From the NCBI GenBank assembly GCA_021739645.1, contig JAIPBL010000037.1, positions 1 to 55,295 on the forward strand: a DNA stretch of 55,295 bases, given 5' to 3'. This document shows, piece by piece, positions 18,415 to 26,701 of the stretch (positions within the stretch are counted from its first letter, which is position 1; each line of letters opens with the position of its first letter). A program made the position numbers and the translations under genes. This stretch comes from Saprospiraceae bacterium. GTDB lineage: Bacteria; Bacteroidota; Bacteroidia; Chitinophagales; Saprospiraceae. The notes beneath the pieces are model-generated. The model was not told the DNA's origin, ran no database searches, and saw only the letters and a list, made by a program, of their open reading frames with translations.

Positions 18415-18591
18415 AAGTTGGCAGTTCGACAGTTGGCAGTGCGCAGTCAGTTTGACAGTTGTTTAGCAGAGTATTCTTTCAAATGATAAGAGCGAGGTCG
18501 GTTGCCCAATCTCGCTCTTTTATATTTATGTTATGAATTGCTGGGTAAGCAGTTCCTGACTGCAAACTGCCCACTGTCGAACTGCCAACTA
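18415..18591. repeat. Paired inverted arrays flanking a terminator
   Basis: The left array (18415-18461) repeats GGCAGTT/GACAGTT phrases. The right array (18550-18590) is a close inverted copy that overlaps the stop codon of the bifunctional nuclease gene. A hairpin terminator lies between them. The left array contains GGCAGTGCGCAGTCAG (18435-18450), which recurs almost exactly inside the large outer-membrane gene near 42095. Confidence 0.65.
18488..18523 (-). terminator. Terminator of the bifunctional nuclease gene
   Basis: AAGAGCGAG (18488-18496) and CTCGCTCTT (18511-18519) form a 9-bp stem. A T-run follows on the plus strand and an A-run precedes it less strongly. It lies about 70 nt past the nuclease stop codon. 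Confidence 0.7.
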
Positions 18592-19200
18592 TCCTTCCTC
18601 CTTCCGCCGATTGATTTCGTCCCGAATCTTGGCAGCCTGCTCGTAGTCCTCTTTGCCGAGCACGTCTTCGAGCAGTCGGGAGAGTTCTTCCACGGAGTAG
18701 GAACTGAGGGCCGCACCTTTGGCCGCACGCTGCTTGGTAGCAGCACCACCGCCACGGCTAGTAGAAGCTTTTTTGGTAGCGCCTTCTGGCTCTTCGAGTA
18801 CCACGCCAGCGGCGTCGAGGATGAACTCGTAGGTAAAAATTGGACAGTTGAAGCGCACGGCCATGGCAAGTGCATCGGAGGTGCGGGAGTCAATTTCATG
18901 TATCTCGCCGTTGCGCTCGCAGACCAGCCGGGCGTAGAAAATCCCGTCCAGCAAGTTATTGATGATAACCTCCTTGAGGTCAACGTTGAAGGTTTCAAAG
19001 GCATTCTTGAACAGGTCGTGGGTCAAAGGACGGTTGGGGGCCATGCGTTCCATGGCAACGGCAATGGCCTGTGCCTCGAACCCGCCGATGACGATGGGCA
19101 GCCGACGGGTGCCGTTTTGCTCGCCCAGAACCACGGCGTAATTGTGCGATTGCGTGACGCTGTGGGATAGGGCAACTATGTCGAGTTCTATTTTTTTCAT
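18589..19200 (-). CDS. Bifunctional nuclease family protein (DUF151) with UVR motif
   Basis: This 203-residue protein starts MKKIELDIVALSHS. The DUF151 domain (about 1-135) has LPIVIGGFEAQAIAVAM and the SRTSDALAMAVRF motif; plant and bacterial homologues show RNase/DNase activity. A low-complexity linker rich in A, K and G (about 140-168) leads to a C-terminal UvrB/UvrC-type helical motif (SRLLEDVLGKEDYEQAAKIRDEINRR). That motif mediates protein contacts in UvrABC and in Clp-associated McsA. DUF151 plus UVR is a known architecture in Bacteroidota. The ATG at 19200 is preferred over a TTG three codons upstream. Confidence 0.9.
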   Translation of the reverse strand: MKKIELDIVALSHSVTQSHNYAVVLGEQNGTRRLPIVIGGFEAQAIAVAMERMAPNRPLTHDLFKNAFETFNVDLKEVIINNLLDGIFYARLVCERNGEIHEIDSRTSDALAMAVRFNCPIFTYEFILDAAGVVLEEPEGATKKASTSRGGGAATKQRAAKGAALSSYSVEELSRLLEDVLGKEDYEQAAKIRDEINRRKEEG

Positions 19201-19220
19201 CGAAGCCAAAGGTGTTTAAA

Positions 19221-19252
19221 ATTGGTTGACGGTTGTGGGTTGACGATTGACA
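19221..19252. repeat. Leader array before the bifunctional nuclease gene
   Basis: GGTTGACGGTTG, GGGTTGACG and ATTGACAG repeat a GTTGAC phrase. On the coding strand it is C/A-rich and ends about 20 nt before the start codon. The stretch 19253-19536 contains plus-strand frames without family features; I see no gene there. Confidence 0.55.
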
Positions 19253-19536
19253 GCATTCAAAACGTTGATTTTCAAAATATTGCGTCATGTCAAATCTGCG
19301 CAACCACCCTTGTTTTGATTTGCTCGAAAAAAAGGCGGTTCGTCTTTTTTTCCAAAATCCTGCGAATTTCTACTTTTCCATTGAAAACAACAATCCGCAT
19401 TTTAAAACATGTCACGTCGAGCCTCAATTACTTGGCCAGCAGCGAAGCAGGACATCTATTTTTTGTAAAAGTAAAAAGAAGGTTGGAAAAGTGGGAGGCG
19501 GCAGGAGAATTTACCAGCCCAATGTCAAAACAGTTT

Positions 19537-19581
19537 CGGGTGAAATGGCCCTAAATTTCTGATAACCAACCATTTCACCCG
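19537..19581 (-). terminator. Hairpin downstream of the C1 peptidase gene
   Basis: GGGTGAAATGG (19538-19548) is perfectly inverted as CCATTTCACCC (19570-19580), starting 14 nt after the peptidase stop. The T-run on the minus strand is weak, so its strength as a terminator is uncertain. Confidence 0.6.
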
Positions 19582-19593
19582 GAAAAAACAAAA

Positions 19594-21171
19594 TCACTTA
19601 TCAATTTCAATCACCGTCGCCACCGCATTTTTACCGTTCAGGTCACAAGCGAATTCCACCGCGTCAGGGGCTAAAAACTTAACGTTCGGTACTTCAACTG
19701 GCCCGATGGCTTCCCGCACCTTGCCAAGGTAAGTACCCTGCCGGCTGGTGTTGATGCGGCTGTTCACCACGTTCCAGTCGAGCGGCGTCTTAGATACCAC
19801 CACGGCGATGTAGTCCCGCTTGCCCTTTTCGTCGGGCGTCATGGAGTGGTCCTTCGGAAACAGGCGGGTGCCGGTGATGCCGCAGTACGGCGAGTGCTTT
19901 TCGGTGTAGGGGAACAGCACGTAGCTCGACCCATCCACCTCTTGCCCGAACACATAAACATAGCACTCGATGGAGTTGGTAATGGCAACTTTGAACTTCG
20001 TGCCCATTTTCATCGGCGCACGGGTGCGGAAGGTGCGGTCGCCTGCCGCCGCCAAGGGAATGAGCGTTTGCGAAGCATTGTCCACGAGGCCGAATTTCAC
20101 CGAAAGCTTGTTCGCATCGTATTTCATGGCATCGCCCATCGGGTAGAGGCCGTAGCATTCTTTTGTGAAATGCTCGAATGCATCGTAGGGAATCCAGGCA
20201 GTGCCGTTGTTCCCCCACTCAGGGCCCCAGGAGTTCATGATTTGCACCATCTGTCGGTCGTCGTCGTAGCCAATGACGCACATGGCGTGGCCGCTGAACC
20301 CGTAGCCGCTGTAGTCCCGCTGGGTGGGCTGCCAGACGCTTTTGCCCACCATGTTCTGCATGAACGTGCCGCCCACCATCATGCCGATGACGACCGGAGC
20401 ACCCTGTGCCAAGTGTTGCTTCACTCCCTGCATATCAAGGCCGTAGTCATCGCCTCCACGGGAAAGGCGGTTGTAGCCTTTGGTTCGGAACTGGGCGGCC
20501 TCATTTGCCATTGACTGGGTGGGCTGGCGGCTACAGTCGCTGTCGTCGTAGCCAAATTTGCCGAAGGGCAAGTCGCCGTGCTTCTGCAAGGTCTCCATGG
20601 CATTGTTCATGTAGGCGCCGTTGCAGCCTTTGAGGGCTATCTGGTTGTAGAGGTAGGAGGGGCTGAAGGCCACGCTGTTGGGGTCAACGCCCGTGGCCCT
20701 CGCTTGCAGGATGGTGCGGGCGGCATAGCTGCCGGCCCAGCCCACACAGGAGCCTTGGTTGCCCTGGTGCATTCGTTTGGGGGCGTATTTTAGCAAGGAG
20801 ACCGAACGTGGGAGTTGATTTTCCGCCCCACCGTAACTGGTGGACAGCGGCTCGAAGACATCTGCTTTGTCGTATTCCGCTTCACTCAAAACGGCACCGA
20901 AGGTGAACTGCTCCTGGTCGTCGGTACCACCACCGGATAGGTCGCCACTGCCAGAAAGGTCGCCGCAACCACCGCTCATAAAGTACCAGATAGCTACGCC
21001 TGCCAGCACAAGCAGTAGGAGTTTTGGTTTTTTAAACAAGAAACCTAAAAGGAGCGGGGCGAATTGTAGCAGGCTACCAAGCCCGCCACCGCCACTGCTG
21101 CCACGTTGGTTTTGGTTGTTGTTACTTGGTCTTTTCGGCTGTTCGGGGTCTTTTTCCATTCTGATTGGCAT
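19594..21171 (-). CDS. Membrane-anchored C1 (papain-like) peptidase with DUF4384-like domain
   Basis: This 525-residue protein starts with a disordered, N/Q/G-rich cytoplasmic segment, followed by one membrane helix (about 49-65). The peptidase domain (about 115-345) has a papain-type active site: oxyanion Gln and Cys in HQGNQGSCVGWAGSYA (C142), His in SGHAMCVIGYDD (H295) and Asn in IMNSWGPEWG (N313). The C-terminal domain (about 370-525) includes KFKVAITNSIECYVYVF, LFPYTEKHSPY and a predicted beta sandwich resembling DUF4384, which accompanies peptidases and kinases in bacteria. With no signal peptide but an internal anchor, the catalytic part is probably periplasmic. An alternative start is the in-frame ATG four codons in. 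No substrate can be inferred. Confidence 0.82.
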   Translation of the reverse strand: MPIRMEKDPEQPKRPSNNNQNQRGSSGGGGLGSLLQFAPLLLGFLFKKPKLLLLVLAGVAIWYFMSGGCGDLSGSGDLSGGGTDDQEQFTFGAVLSEAEYDKADVFEPLSTSYGGAENQLPRSVSLLKYAPKRMHQGNQGSCVGWAGSYAARTILQARATGVDPNSVAFSPSYLYNQIALKGCNGAYMNNAMETLQKHGDLPFGKFGYDDSDCSRQPTQSMANEAAQFRTKGYNRLSRGGDDYGLDMQGVKQHLAQGAPVVIGMMVGGTFMQNMVGKSVWQPTQRDYSGYGFSGHAMCVIGYDDDRQMVQIMNSWGPEWGNNGTAWIPYDAFEHFTKECYGLYPMGDAMKYDANKLSVKFGLVDNASQTLIPLAAAGDRTFRTRAPMKMGTKFKVAITNSIECYVYVFGQEVDGSSYVLFPYTEKHSPYCGITGTRLFPKDHSMTPDEKGKRDYIAVVVSKTPLDWNVVNSRINTSRQGTYLGKVREAIGPVEVPNVKFLAPDAVEFACDLNGKNAVATVIEIDK

Positions 21172-21268
21172 GGCGTCTGTTTTTTTGTTGGTGAAAAATT
21201 AGGGGGGAAAATTAGCGATTTCTGAAATCAAACCGTCCCGATTTCCTCCATCTGGGTTTTATGAAAAT

Positions 21269-21318
21269 AAAAAAGCCACCAATTTAGATCCGGTTTGGGT
21301 AAAAACTGATGGCTTTCC
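21269..21318 (-). terminator. Terminator of the GCS2-like/CBS gene
   Basis: On the minus strand, GCCATCAGTTT pairs imperfectly with AAATTGGTGGC and is followed by TTTTTTATTTTC. It lies about 35-80 nt past the stop at 21352. Confidence 0.7.
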
Positions 21319-21351
21319 CTTTGCCATTTATACGCAATGTCTGGCAATTTG

Positions 21352-23295
21352 TCACTTGTTGGCAGCCAGTTCCAGCCGCTCCATCAAGCGGGAAGACACC
21401 CGGAGGAAGTCCATTTCCGTGATGATTCCCACCAGTTCGTTGTCCTTTTGGTGCACGACGGGGAGGCAGCCCACCTTGTTTTCCCGCATGATTTTAAGAG
21501 CCGCCATGATGGTTGTCCTTGGCGTCACCGTCAGCGGTTTTGTCAACATGATGTCCTCCACGGTGGAGGTTGGCGTTACGTCACTGAGTTTGTTGTTGTG
21601 CGAATAATGCCGCAACAAATGACGGGAAGTTACAAGCCCAACGAGCCTTCCCTTGGCGTCTTCCACGGGCATGTAGCGGATTTTGCGCCAGTTCATCATC
21701 TCCGCCACAAAGTCAATCAAGATGTCTTTTTGGACAGTGATGAGGTCGGTGGTCATGAATTCCTCGACACGGAGGCGGCTTGGAACATACTCTTCCAGTT
21801 CGCTGGGTTCGGGCAATGGCCAGGTGTGTACGGGCATTTCTTTTTCCTGATTTTTGACGATGCAGGCGGTCATTACGGCGGTAGCCTCGTCGGTGGTGAT
21901 GGATTCTTTCAATTTGGTAAAGGCTCGTAGCTGCCAGCGGGCGCCGGTCATGTGCGCCTTTGCCCGGTCGTGGATGATGCCGAGGTAACGGTCAATATCG
22001 GCGGAGTCCACGCCTTTCATCTCCAGCCCTTCTTTTGCTACAGGCAACAACTCGTTGATAATCAAGTCGGTAGCAGTGTGTTTTTTATCATCAAACCAAT
22101 TGAATTTGGTGTCAATGCCATATTGTGCAGCCTTCATAAAATTATCCCGGACGTCTTCCCAAGAAAGCCGGGTGGTCACGTCGTAGCATCTTTTTTGCAT
22201 ACCAATCATGGCGCCTAGCCAGAATGCGGCGTTGGCCACCTCGTCCACGATGGTAGGTCCTGCTGGCAGCACCCTCGCCTCGATGCGCAAGTGCGGCTGG
22301 CCGTTGTCGCTGATGCCATAGCAGGGGCGGTTCCAGCGGTAAACGGTGGAGTTGTGAACTTGGAGTGCTTTGAGCTTGGGCGTTTTTTTCTTCAAAATTT
22401 GCTCGATGGAGTCTTCCACCTCGTCAGCGGTCATCAGCACCCGGAAACGGGCGATGTCTTCCTTATAAATTTCGAGGATGGAACCCTGGAGCCAGCCATT
22501 GCCGAAGTTGACCCTTGGGCTGCGCTCCCGCAAGTGGTCGTGCGAGGTGCGGGTGTCAAGCGCCTGCTGAAACAGGGCGATTCGGGTTTCATGCCAGAGC
22601 CGTTTGCCGAATACCATCGGCGAGTTGGCGGAGATGGCGATGATGGGCCCCGTGAGCATCTGGGCGATGTTGTAAAGGCAGACGAAGTCCTTCGGCTCCA
22701 CTTGAAGGTGTACCTGAAAGCTGGTGTTGCATGCTTCGAGCAGTGGCGAGTCGTGCTTCACGTGCAGCTCGTCAATGCCGAGCAGGTTCAGTTCGAAGGA
22801 ATTGCCGATGAGGTGGCTCTCCAGCGCCTTCATCAGGCCCATGTAGCGGGGCTTTTCGGTCAGGTTTTCGAGGTCGAGGTCGGTTTTCCGCAGGGTGGGC
22901 AGGATGCCAGTCAAGGCAATGTTTGCACCAAATTTTTCTAGTGTTTTTCGGATGGCAGCGATGTTGCCAAGGGTTTCGTCCTCCATCTGTCGGAAACAGT
23001 TACCGGTGAACTCCACGGGCGTCATGTTGGTTTCCAGGTTGAATTGCGCCAGCTCTGTGTCGAGCCAGGCACAATCTTTCATTGCCTCGATGACTTTCAG
23101 GTTAATTTTGGCCGGCTTGTAGGTTTTGCTGTCCACGATGCACATCTCCTGCTCTGCTCCGATTCGGGTAATACCAGTCTCGAACCAGTTGTGGTCTATC
23201 ATATACTCCAGTGACTGGAGGTCGTTCAGCAGGTTGCGCATGAAGGTTTGAAGCTCCTTCTGGTCTTTCGCTACGGAAACTTTCGCTTCGCCCAT
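21352..23295 (-). CDS. Glutamate-cysteine-ligase-like (GCS2) domain fused to a CBS pair
   Basis: This is a 647-residue two-part protein. Residues about 1-500 resemble the GCS2 family of carboxylate-amine ligases: RIGAEQEMCIVD near the N-terminus, ELNLLGIDELHVKHDSPLL, EACNTSFQVHLQV, and a basic patch near LRIEARVLPAGPT. Residues about 525-640 form two CBS domains (FMTTDLITVQKDILIDFVAEMM and IMLTKPLTVTPRTTIMAALKIM), which usually bind adenosine nucleotides and regulate an attached enzyme. A plausible reading is an ATP-dependent ligase gated by nucleotide state. The amine and acid substrates are unknown, and glutathione synthesis is not implied. It is followed by its own terminator. Confidence 0.8.
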   Translation of the reverse strand: MGEAKVSVAKDQKELQTFMRNLLNDLQSLEYMIDHNWFETGITRIGAEQEMCIVDSKTYKPAKINLKVIEAMKDCAWLDTELAQFNLETNMTPVEFTGNCFRQMEDETLGNIAAIRKTLEKFGANIALTGILPTLRKTDLDLENLTEKPRYMGLMKALESHLIGNSFELNLLGIDELHVKHDSPLLEACNTSFQVHLQVEPKDFVCLYNIAQMLTGPIIAISANSPMVFGKRLWHETRIALFQQALDTRTSHDHLRERSPRVNFGNGWLQGSILEIYKEDIARFRVLMTADEVEDSIEQILKKKTPKLKALQVHNSTVYRWNRPCYGISDNGQPHLRIEARVLPAGPTIVDEVANAAFWLGAMIGMQKRCYDVTTRLSWEDVRDNFMKAAQYGIDTKFNWFDDKKHTATDLIINELLPVAKEGLEMKGVDSADIDRYLGIIHDRAKAHMTGARWQLRAFTKLKESITTDEATAVMTACIVKNQEKEMPVHTWPLPEPSELEEYVPSRLRVEEFMTTDLITVQKDILIDFVAEMMNWRKIRYMPVEDAKGRLVGLVTSRHLLRHYSHNNKLSDVTPTSTVEDIMLTKPLTVTPRTTIMAALKIMRENKVGCLPVVHQKDNELVGIITEMDFLRVSSRLMERLELAANK

Positions 23296-23301
23296 GATAA
23301 T

Positions 23302-23338
23302 ATTGTTTGAGATTGTTTGATGGTTGTTTGGGATTGCA
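23302..23338. repeat. Leader array before the GCS2-like/CBS gene
   Basis: TTGTTTGAGATTG, TTTGATGG and TTGTTTGGGATTG repeat a TTGTTTG phrase. On the coding strand this is a C/A-rich, G-free stretch ending 7 nt before the ATG. Confidence 0.6.
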
Positions 23339-23509
23339 AGGAGGTTTCCTACTTTTCATCAACTAATTACACCATCCCGCCTCCCAGGTCGTTTTAACGA
23401 AGATTTTTCCTCCCAGCAAAAGAATCATATTTGTAGTAATTAGTCAAACTTGTTCGTGAATAAAAATTTTTAAACCATGTTCTTCGTTTTAGGAAACAAA
23501 CCTTTGGTG

Positions 23510-24040
23510 ATGAAAAAGTCAGCACTATTTATTTTCGTATTGCTTTTATTTTTTGGTTGTAAAAAAGTAACCGAACCTCCAAGCGCACGCATCGTGGTCG
23601 GTAATTTGAAGTTTTCCATAGACCCCTCTGTGCAGCCACCCTTCACCTATTACCTTCCCATCAACAGTGTCAGCCTCGGTGCTTTCGCCCAACTCGACGC
23701 TGCTGGCATTGATACTGCCAACATAAAGAACATATTGCCGGGCCGAGCCACCCTTACGGCACTCTTCGGTAACGGAAACCTTGATTTCATCGAAGCGGTG
23801 TCTGTGCGCCTTTGTTTGCTGGGCAATAACGTGGAAAACTGCGGCCAGGAGGTTTTCTACCGAGATCCCACCCCATTTGACGTTGGCGCAGAACTGGAGC
23901 TTGGCGGCAGTGCAGTCAACGACATCCGGGAGTATGTGTTGCAAAAACAAATCAACGTGCAGGTAAAATTGGAGCGCCTTCGCGACGTGCCGGAAGGTTC
24001 TTTTGAAGTGGTGCTGGAGATGGAGTTTGAGGTGCGGTAG
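23510..24040 (+). CDS. Hypothetical lipoprotein
   Basis: This 176-residue protein starts with a clear lipoprotein signal (MKKSALFIFVLLLFFGC) and then KKVTEPPSAR. The mature part is predicted to be mostly beta with alternating hydrophobic residues; it contains DTANIKNILPGRATLTALFGNGNLDFIEAVSV and VQVKLERLRDVPEGSFEVVLEMEFEV. I recognise no family. The start is at the lipoprotein signal, because the upstream frame (MFFVLGNKPLV) lies outside it. It stands alone between divergent and downstream promoter regions. The protein is probably on the periplasmic side of a membrane. Confidence 0.75.
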   Translation: MKKSALFIFVLLLFFGCKKVTEPPSARIVVGNLKFSIDPSVQPPFTYYLPINSVSLGAFAQLDAAGIDTANIKNILPGRATLTALFGNGNLDFIEAVSVRLCLLGNNVENCGQEVFYRDPTPFDVGAELELGGSAVNDIREYVLQKQINVQVKLERLRDVPEGSFEVVLEMEFEVR

Positions 24041-24250
24041 CTGTTTACTATTCTTTTGAGAATACCATAAGCCTGAAGAATTAATGGCAAATTCAATATT
24101 CAAGTGCAACAGGTGTTACCCCCTGTGTAATTTCTTAGATTCAAGTTTGAAGTGCAACTTTTAGGTGAAAAGTAAGACCAGCAGAAATACTCACCTTTCG
24201 CCTCTACCAAAAGTTGAATGATTAACGGGACTGATATTTGTCAAAGAGGA
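24041..24250. other. Intergenic region upstream of the desaturase promoter
   Basis: This region, together with the promoter and 156-nt leader that follow, makes a 395-nt gap. It contains two near-direct copies of TTCAAGTGCAAC/TTGAAGTGCAAC (around 24099 and 24148) and a small CAGG/CCTG hairpin near 24108-24126. I see no gene. Confidence 0.4.
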
Positions 24251-24279
24251 TTGCTCGTTAAATTCTTTTCCTACTTTTG
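24251..24279 (+). promoter_or_regulatory. Promoter of the fatty-acid desaturase gene
   Basis: TTG at 24251-24253, 18 nt of spacer, then TACTTTTG at 24272-24279 matches the Bacteroidota -33/-7 arrangement. The predicted leader is about 150 nt long, which is unusual in this window and could hold regulation. Confidence 0.55.
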
Positions 24280-24435
24280 CAGGCTCCAAATTTTTGGGCA
24301 ACCTGCTAAGAACCCTCCCATTTACAGTGAACCTCCCGCTTGGAAACTTAAAACCCGGGTTTTTGTTCTCGTATGCCGAGTAGCTAAAAACAGATACAAT
24401 TTTGGTTTCAAGCATTTTATTTTCAAACTACATCA

Positions 24436-25539
24436 ATGAATTATTCAGCAATCAAGTTTCCTAGAACGGACAGCACGGATTTTTTCAAAACGCTGAACAG
24501 CCGTGTGAACGCCTATTTTCAACAAAACGACATCAGCAAGTACGGCAATTGGAAGCTGTACGTCAAGTCTGCGGTCGTGTTCAGCATCTTCCTGACGCCG
24601 TATTTCCTTATCATCTCCAACAATTTCAACCAGTGGGCGATGTTGCTTTTCACCATCGTACTGGGCATGGGCATGTCCTTCGTGGGCATGTGCGTGATGC
24701 ACGACGGCAACCATGGCACCTACTCCCGCAACCAGTGGGTAAACAACCTCATGGGCAGTTCCATCTACATCCTGGCGGGCAATGTGTACAACTGGAAAGT
24801 ACAGCACAACGTGCTTCACCATACTTATACCAACATCAACGGCATGGATGAGGACATTGATGCCCGTGGCCTCCTGCGCCTCCACAAGGAGCAGGATTGG
24901 AAGCGCTTTCACAAATTTCAGCACTACTACAGCGTGCTGCTCTATGGCTTGATGACCATCAGTTGGGCCATCAGCAAGGACTACAAGCAGATGAAAGGCT
25001 ACATCAGCCGGGGCATTTCTTTTGACAAAAAAGTAAACCCGACCAAGGAGTGGTCTATTCTCATCGTCACCAAAATCCTGTACTTGTCCATTTGGGTGGT
25101 ATTGCCCATCATCGTGCTGGACGTGGCTTGGTGGAAAGTCCTGATTGGCTTCTTCGTAATGCACTACACGGCTGGGGTAATCTTGGCACTGGTGTTCCAA
25201 TTGGCGCACGTGGTCGAAAGCACGGACAACCCGATACCGGACGAAGGCGGGAATATGGAAAATACCTGGGCCATCCACCAGTTGGCCACCACCGCCAATT
25301 TCGCTCGCAAAAACTGGCTGGTATCGTTCTTCGTGGGTGGACTCAATTACCAGATTGAGCACCATATCTTCCCGAACATCAGCCACGTGCATTACCCGAA
25401 AATTTCAAAAATCGTAAAAGAGACGGCGCTTGAGTTTGGCTTGCCCTACAATGAATACCGCACCACTCGCCAAGCCATCTTTTCCCACTTTCGGGCATTG
25501 AAGGAGCTTGGCAGGCAGCCTGTGGCAATGGCGGCCTGA
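24436..25539 (+). CDS. Membrane fatty-acid desaturase
   Basis: This 367-residue integral-membrane di-iron enzyme introduces a double bond into an acyl chain. The three histidine boxes are present: HDGNHG (HxxxH), HNVLHHTYTN (HxxHH) and QIEHHIFP (QxxHH) near the C-terminus. Four to five hydrophobic segments (about 47-66, 69-90, 155-172, 205-245) fit the family topology. The Q in the last box and the overall layout match front-end or linoleoyl-CoA-type desaturases, though the double-bond position cannot be told from sequence. It is a single-gene unit with its own promoter and a strong terminator. Cold-regulated membrane fluidity control is a plausible role, by inference only. Confidence 0.93.
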   Translation: MNYSAIKFPRTDSTDFFKTLNSRVNAYFQQNDISKYGNWKLYVKSAVVFSIFLTPYFLIISNNFNQWAMLLFTIVLGMGMSFVGMCVMHDGNHGTYSRNQWVNNLMGSSIYILAGNVYNWKVQHNVLHHTYTNINGMDEDIDARGLLRLHKEQDWKRFHKFQHYYSVLLYGLMTISWAISKDYKQMKGYISRGISFDKKVNPTKEWSILIVTKILYLSIWVVLPIIVLDVAWWKVLIGFFVMHYTAGVILALVFQLAHVVESTDNPIPDEGGNMENTWAIHQLATTANFARKNWLVSFFVGGLNYQIEHHIFPNISHVHYPKISKIVKETALEFGLPYNEYRTTRQAIFSHFRALKELGRQPVAMAA

Positions 25540-25556
25540 TTTTCAGCATTTTTTTT

Positions 25557-25612
25557 CGTAAAAAACACTGTGTGACTTTTGCCCTCAACAGCATCACACA
25601 GTGTTTTTTATT
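25557..25612 (+). terminator. Terminator of the desaturase gene
   Basis: AAAAACACTGTGTGA (25561-25575) is inverted as TCACACAGTGTTTTTT around a 19-nt loop, 22 nt past the stop. The stem is long and ends in a U-run. Confidence 0.85.
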
Positions 25613-25844
25613 TGGGGGCCAAATCCAAATTTCGGCAAAACTAGCCGGAGTTCCCATGGAGGAACTCGCCGCCCAGACCGGTTTTTCGCCGTGTGCGGCA
25701 ACTAGATGGATGCCCGGAATTTTGTAATGGCCCGTTAAAGTTGGCAAGCTGCTCAAACTGTTGGTAAAGGCATGGGCCAAGGGGGTCATGCTTTGTCCCT
25801 TCTCCTTTTCACTAAATTCCTATGTTCGCAAAAAACAAAATTCA
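25613..25844. other. Intergenic region before the exodeoxyribonuclease gene
   Basis: About 230 nt have no credible frame; minus-strand frames here lack family features. TATGTTCG at 25821 resembles a degenerate -7 element 24 nt before the ATG. The leader after it is A-rich. Confidence 0.4.
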
Positions 25845-26621
25845 ATGCTCACTACCATAATTTCTTACAACGTCAATGGCTTTCGTGCTGCCGCAAAAAA
25901 AGGTTTGTTCGATTGGCTGAAGCAAGAAAACCCCGACATCATTTGTTTTCAGGAAACAAAAATGCAGCCCGACCAAGTGGAGGCAGCGCCTTTCGAGGCA
26001 CTTGGTTACACTTCCCATTTTTGGCATTCGGCGGAGAAGAAGGGCTACAGCAGTGTCGCCACTTTTTCAAAAAAAATACCCGACCAAGTGGTGCTGGGCT
26101 GTGGCATTGAAAAATATGACCGGGAAGGCCGCATCCTCCGCACCGACTTCGGCGACTGGACGCTGCTCAATTGTTACTTCCCTTCGGGAACGAGCGGGGA
26201 GGAGCGGCAGGGTTTCAAGTACGGGTTCCTCGATGATTTTTTCAACTGGATTGCGGAGCTAAAAAAAGAGCGCCCCAAGCTCATCATCGTGGGCGACTAC
26301 AACATCGCCCACACCGACATTGACATTCACAGCCCGAAGACCAACCAAAAGTCCTCTGGCTTTCTGCCCGAGGAGCGGGCCTGGATGACCAAGTGGTTCG
26401 AAAGCGGCTTCACCGATGCCTTCCGGCACATCAATCCCGACAAACGGGACGACTACTCCTGGTGGAGTGCACGATTTAATTCACGGGCCAACAACAAAGG
26501 CTGGCGCATTGATTATCAGTCGGTTACCAATAATTTGAGGGATAAAATACTTGATGCCCGCCACCTCGGCGAAGCTGTCCATTCTGACCATTGCCCGGTA
26601 CTAATGAAGATTGACATTTAA
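25845..26621 (+). CDS. xth: Exodeoxyribonuclease III (AP endonuclease)
   Basis: This base-excision-repair enzyme cuts abasic sites and trims 3' blocked ends. The 258-residue protein shows the exonuclease-endonuclease-phosphatase fold motifs: SYNVNGFRAA, CFQETKMQ (metal-binding Glu), GDYNIAH (Asp/Asn), YSWWSARFNSRANNKGWRIDY and a terminal SDHCPV (catalytic Asp-His). Length and motif order match xth/exoA. The start is ATG at 25845; the upstream in-frame extension is intergenic. It converges on ribA across an inverted array that may act as a shared terminator. Confidence 0.95.
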   Translation: MLTTIISYNVNGFRAAAKKGLFDWLKQENPDIICFQETKMQPDQVEAAPFEALGYTSHFWHSAEKKGYSSVATFSKKIPDQVVLGCGIEKYDREGRILRTDFGDWTLLNCYFPSGTSGEERQGFKYGFLDDFFNWIAELKKERPKLIIVGDYNIAHTDIDIHSPKTNQKSSGFLPEERAWMTKWFESGFTDAFRHINPDKRDDYSWWSARFNSRANNKGWRIDYQSVTNNLRDKILDARHLGEAVHSDHCPVLMKIDI

Positions 26622-26700
26622 CGGTTTCAGGTTTTTGGTTTCAGGTTTCAGGGTTGGCACGGCACTTCCCTGCAACTTGAAACCTTAAACCAAAAACCGT
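26621..26700. repeat. Inverted array between convergent xth and ribA
   Basis: The left arm (26621-26653) is built of GGTTTCAGG and GTTTTTGG phrases. The right arm (26668-26700) is its imperfect inverse, ending 2 nt before the ribA stop. Because the genes converge, both 3' ends are G/T-rich on their coding strands, in line with the rule seen at other loci. Confidence 0.7.
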
Positions 26701-26701
26701 T

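Noticed and set aside
19222-19562. Plus-strand frames of about 90-110 codons between the nuclease and peptidase genes
   Set aside because: No family features, composition typical of intergenic DNA, and overlap with the leader array and terminator hairpin.
24445-25392. 315-codon minus-strand frame opposite the desaturase
   Set aside because: It is fully antisense to a gene with all three histidine boxes, and its histidine/valine-rich content mirrors the complementary codons.
25379-25789. 136-codon minus-strand frame over the desaturase terminator
   Set aside because: It crosses the terminator hairpin and the 3' end of the desaturase gene and has no family resemblance.
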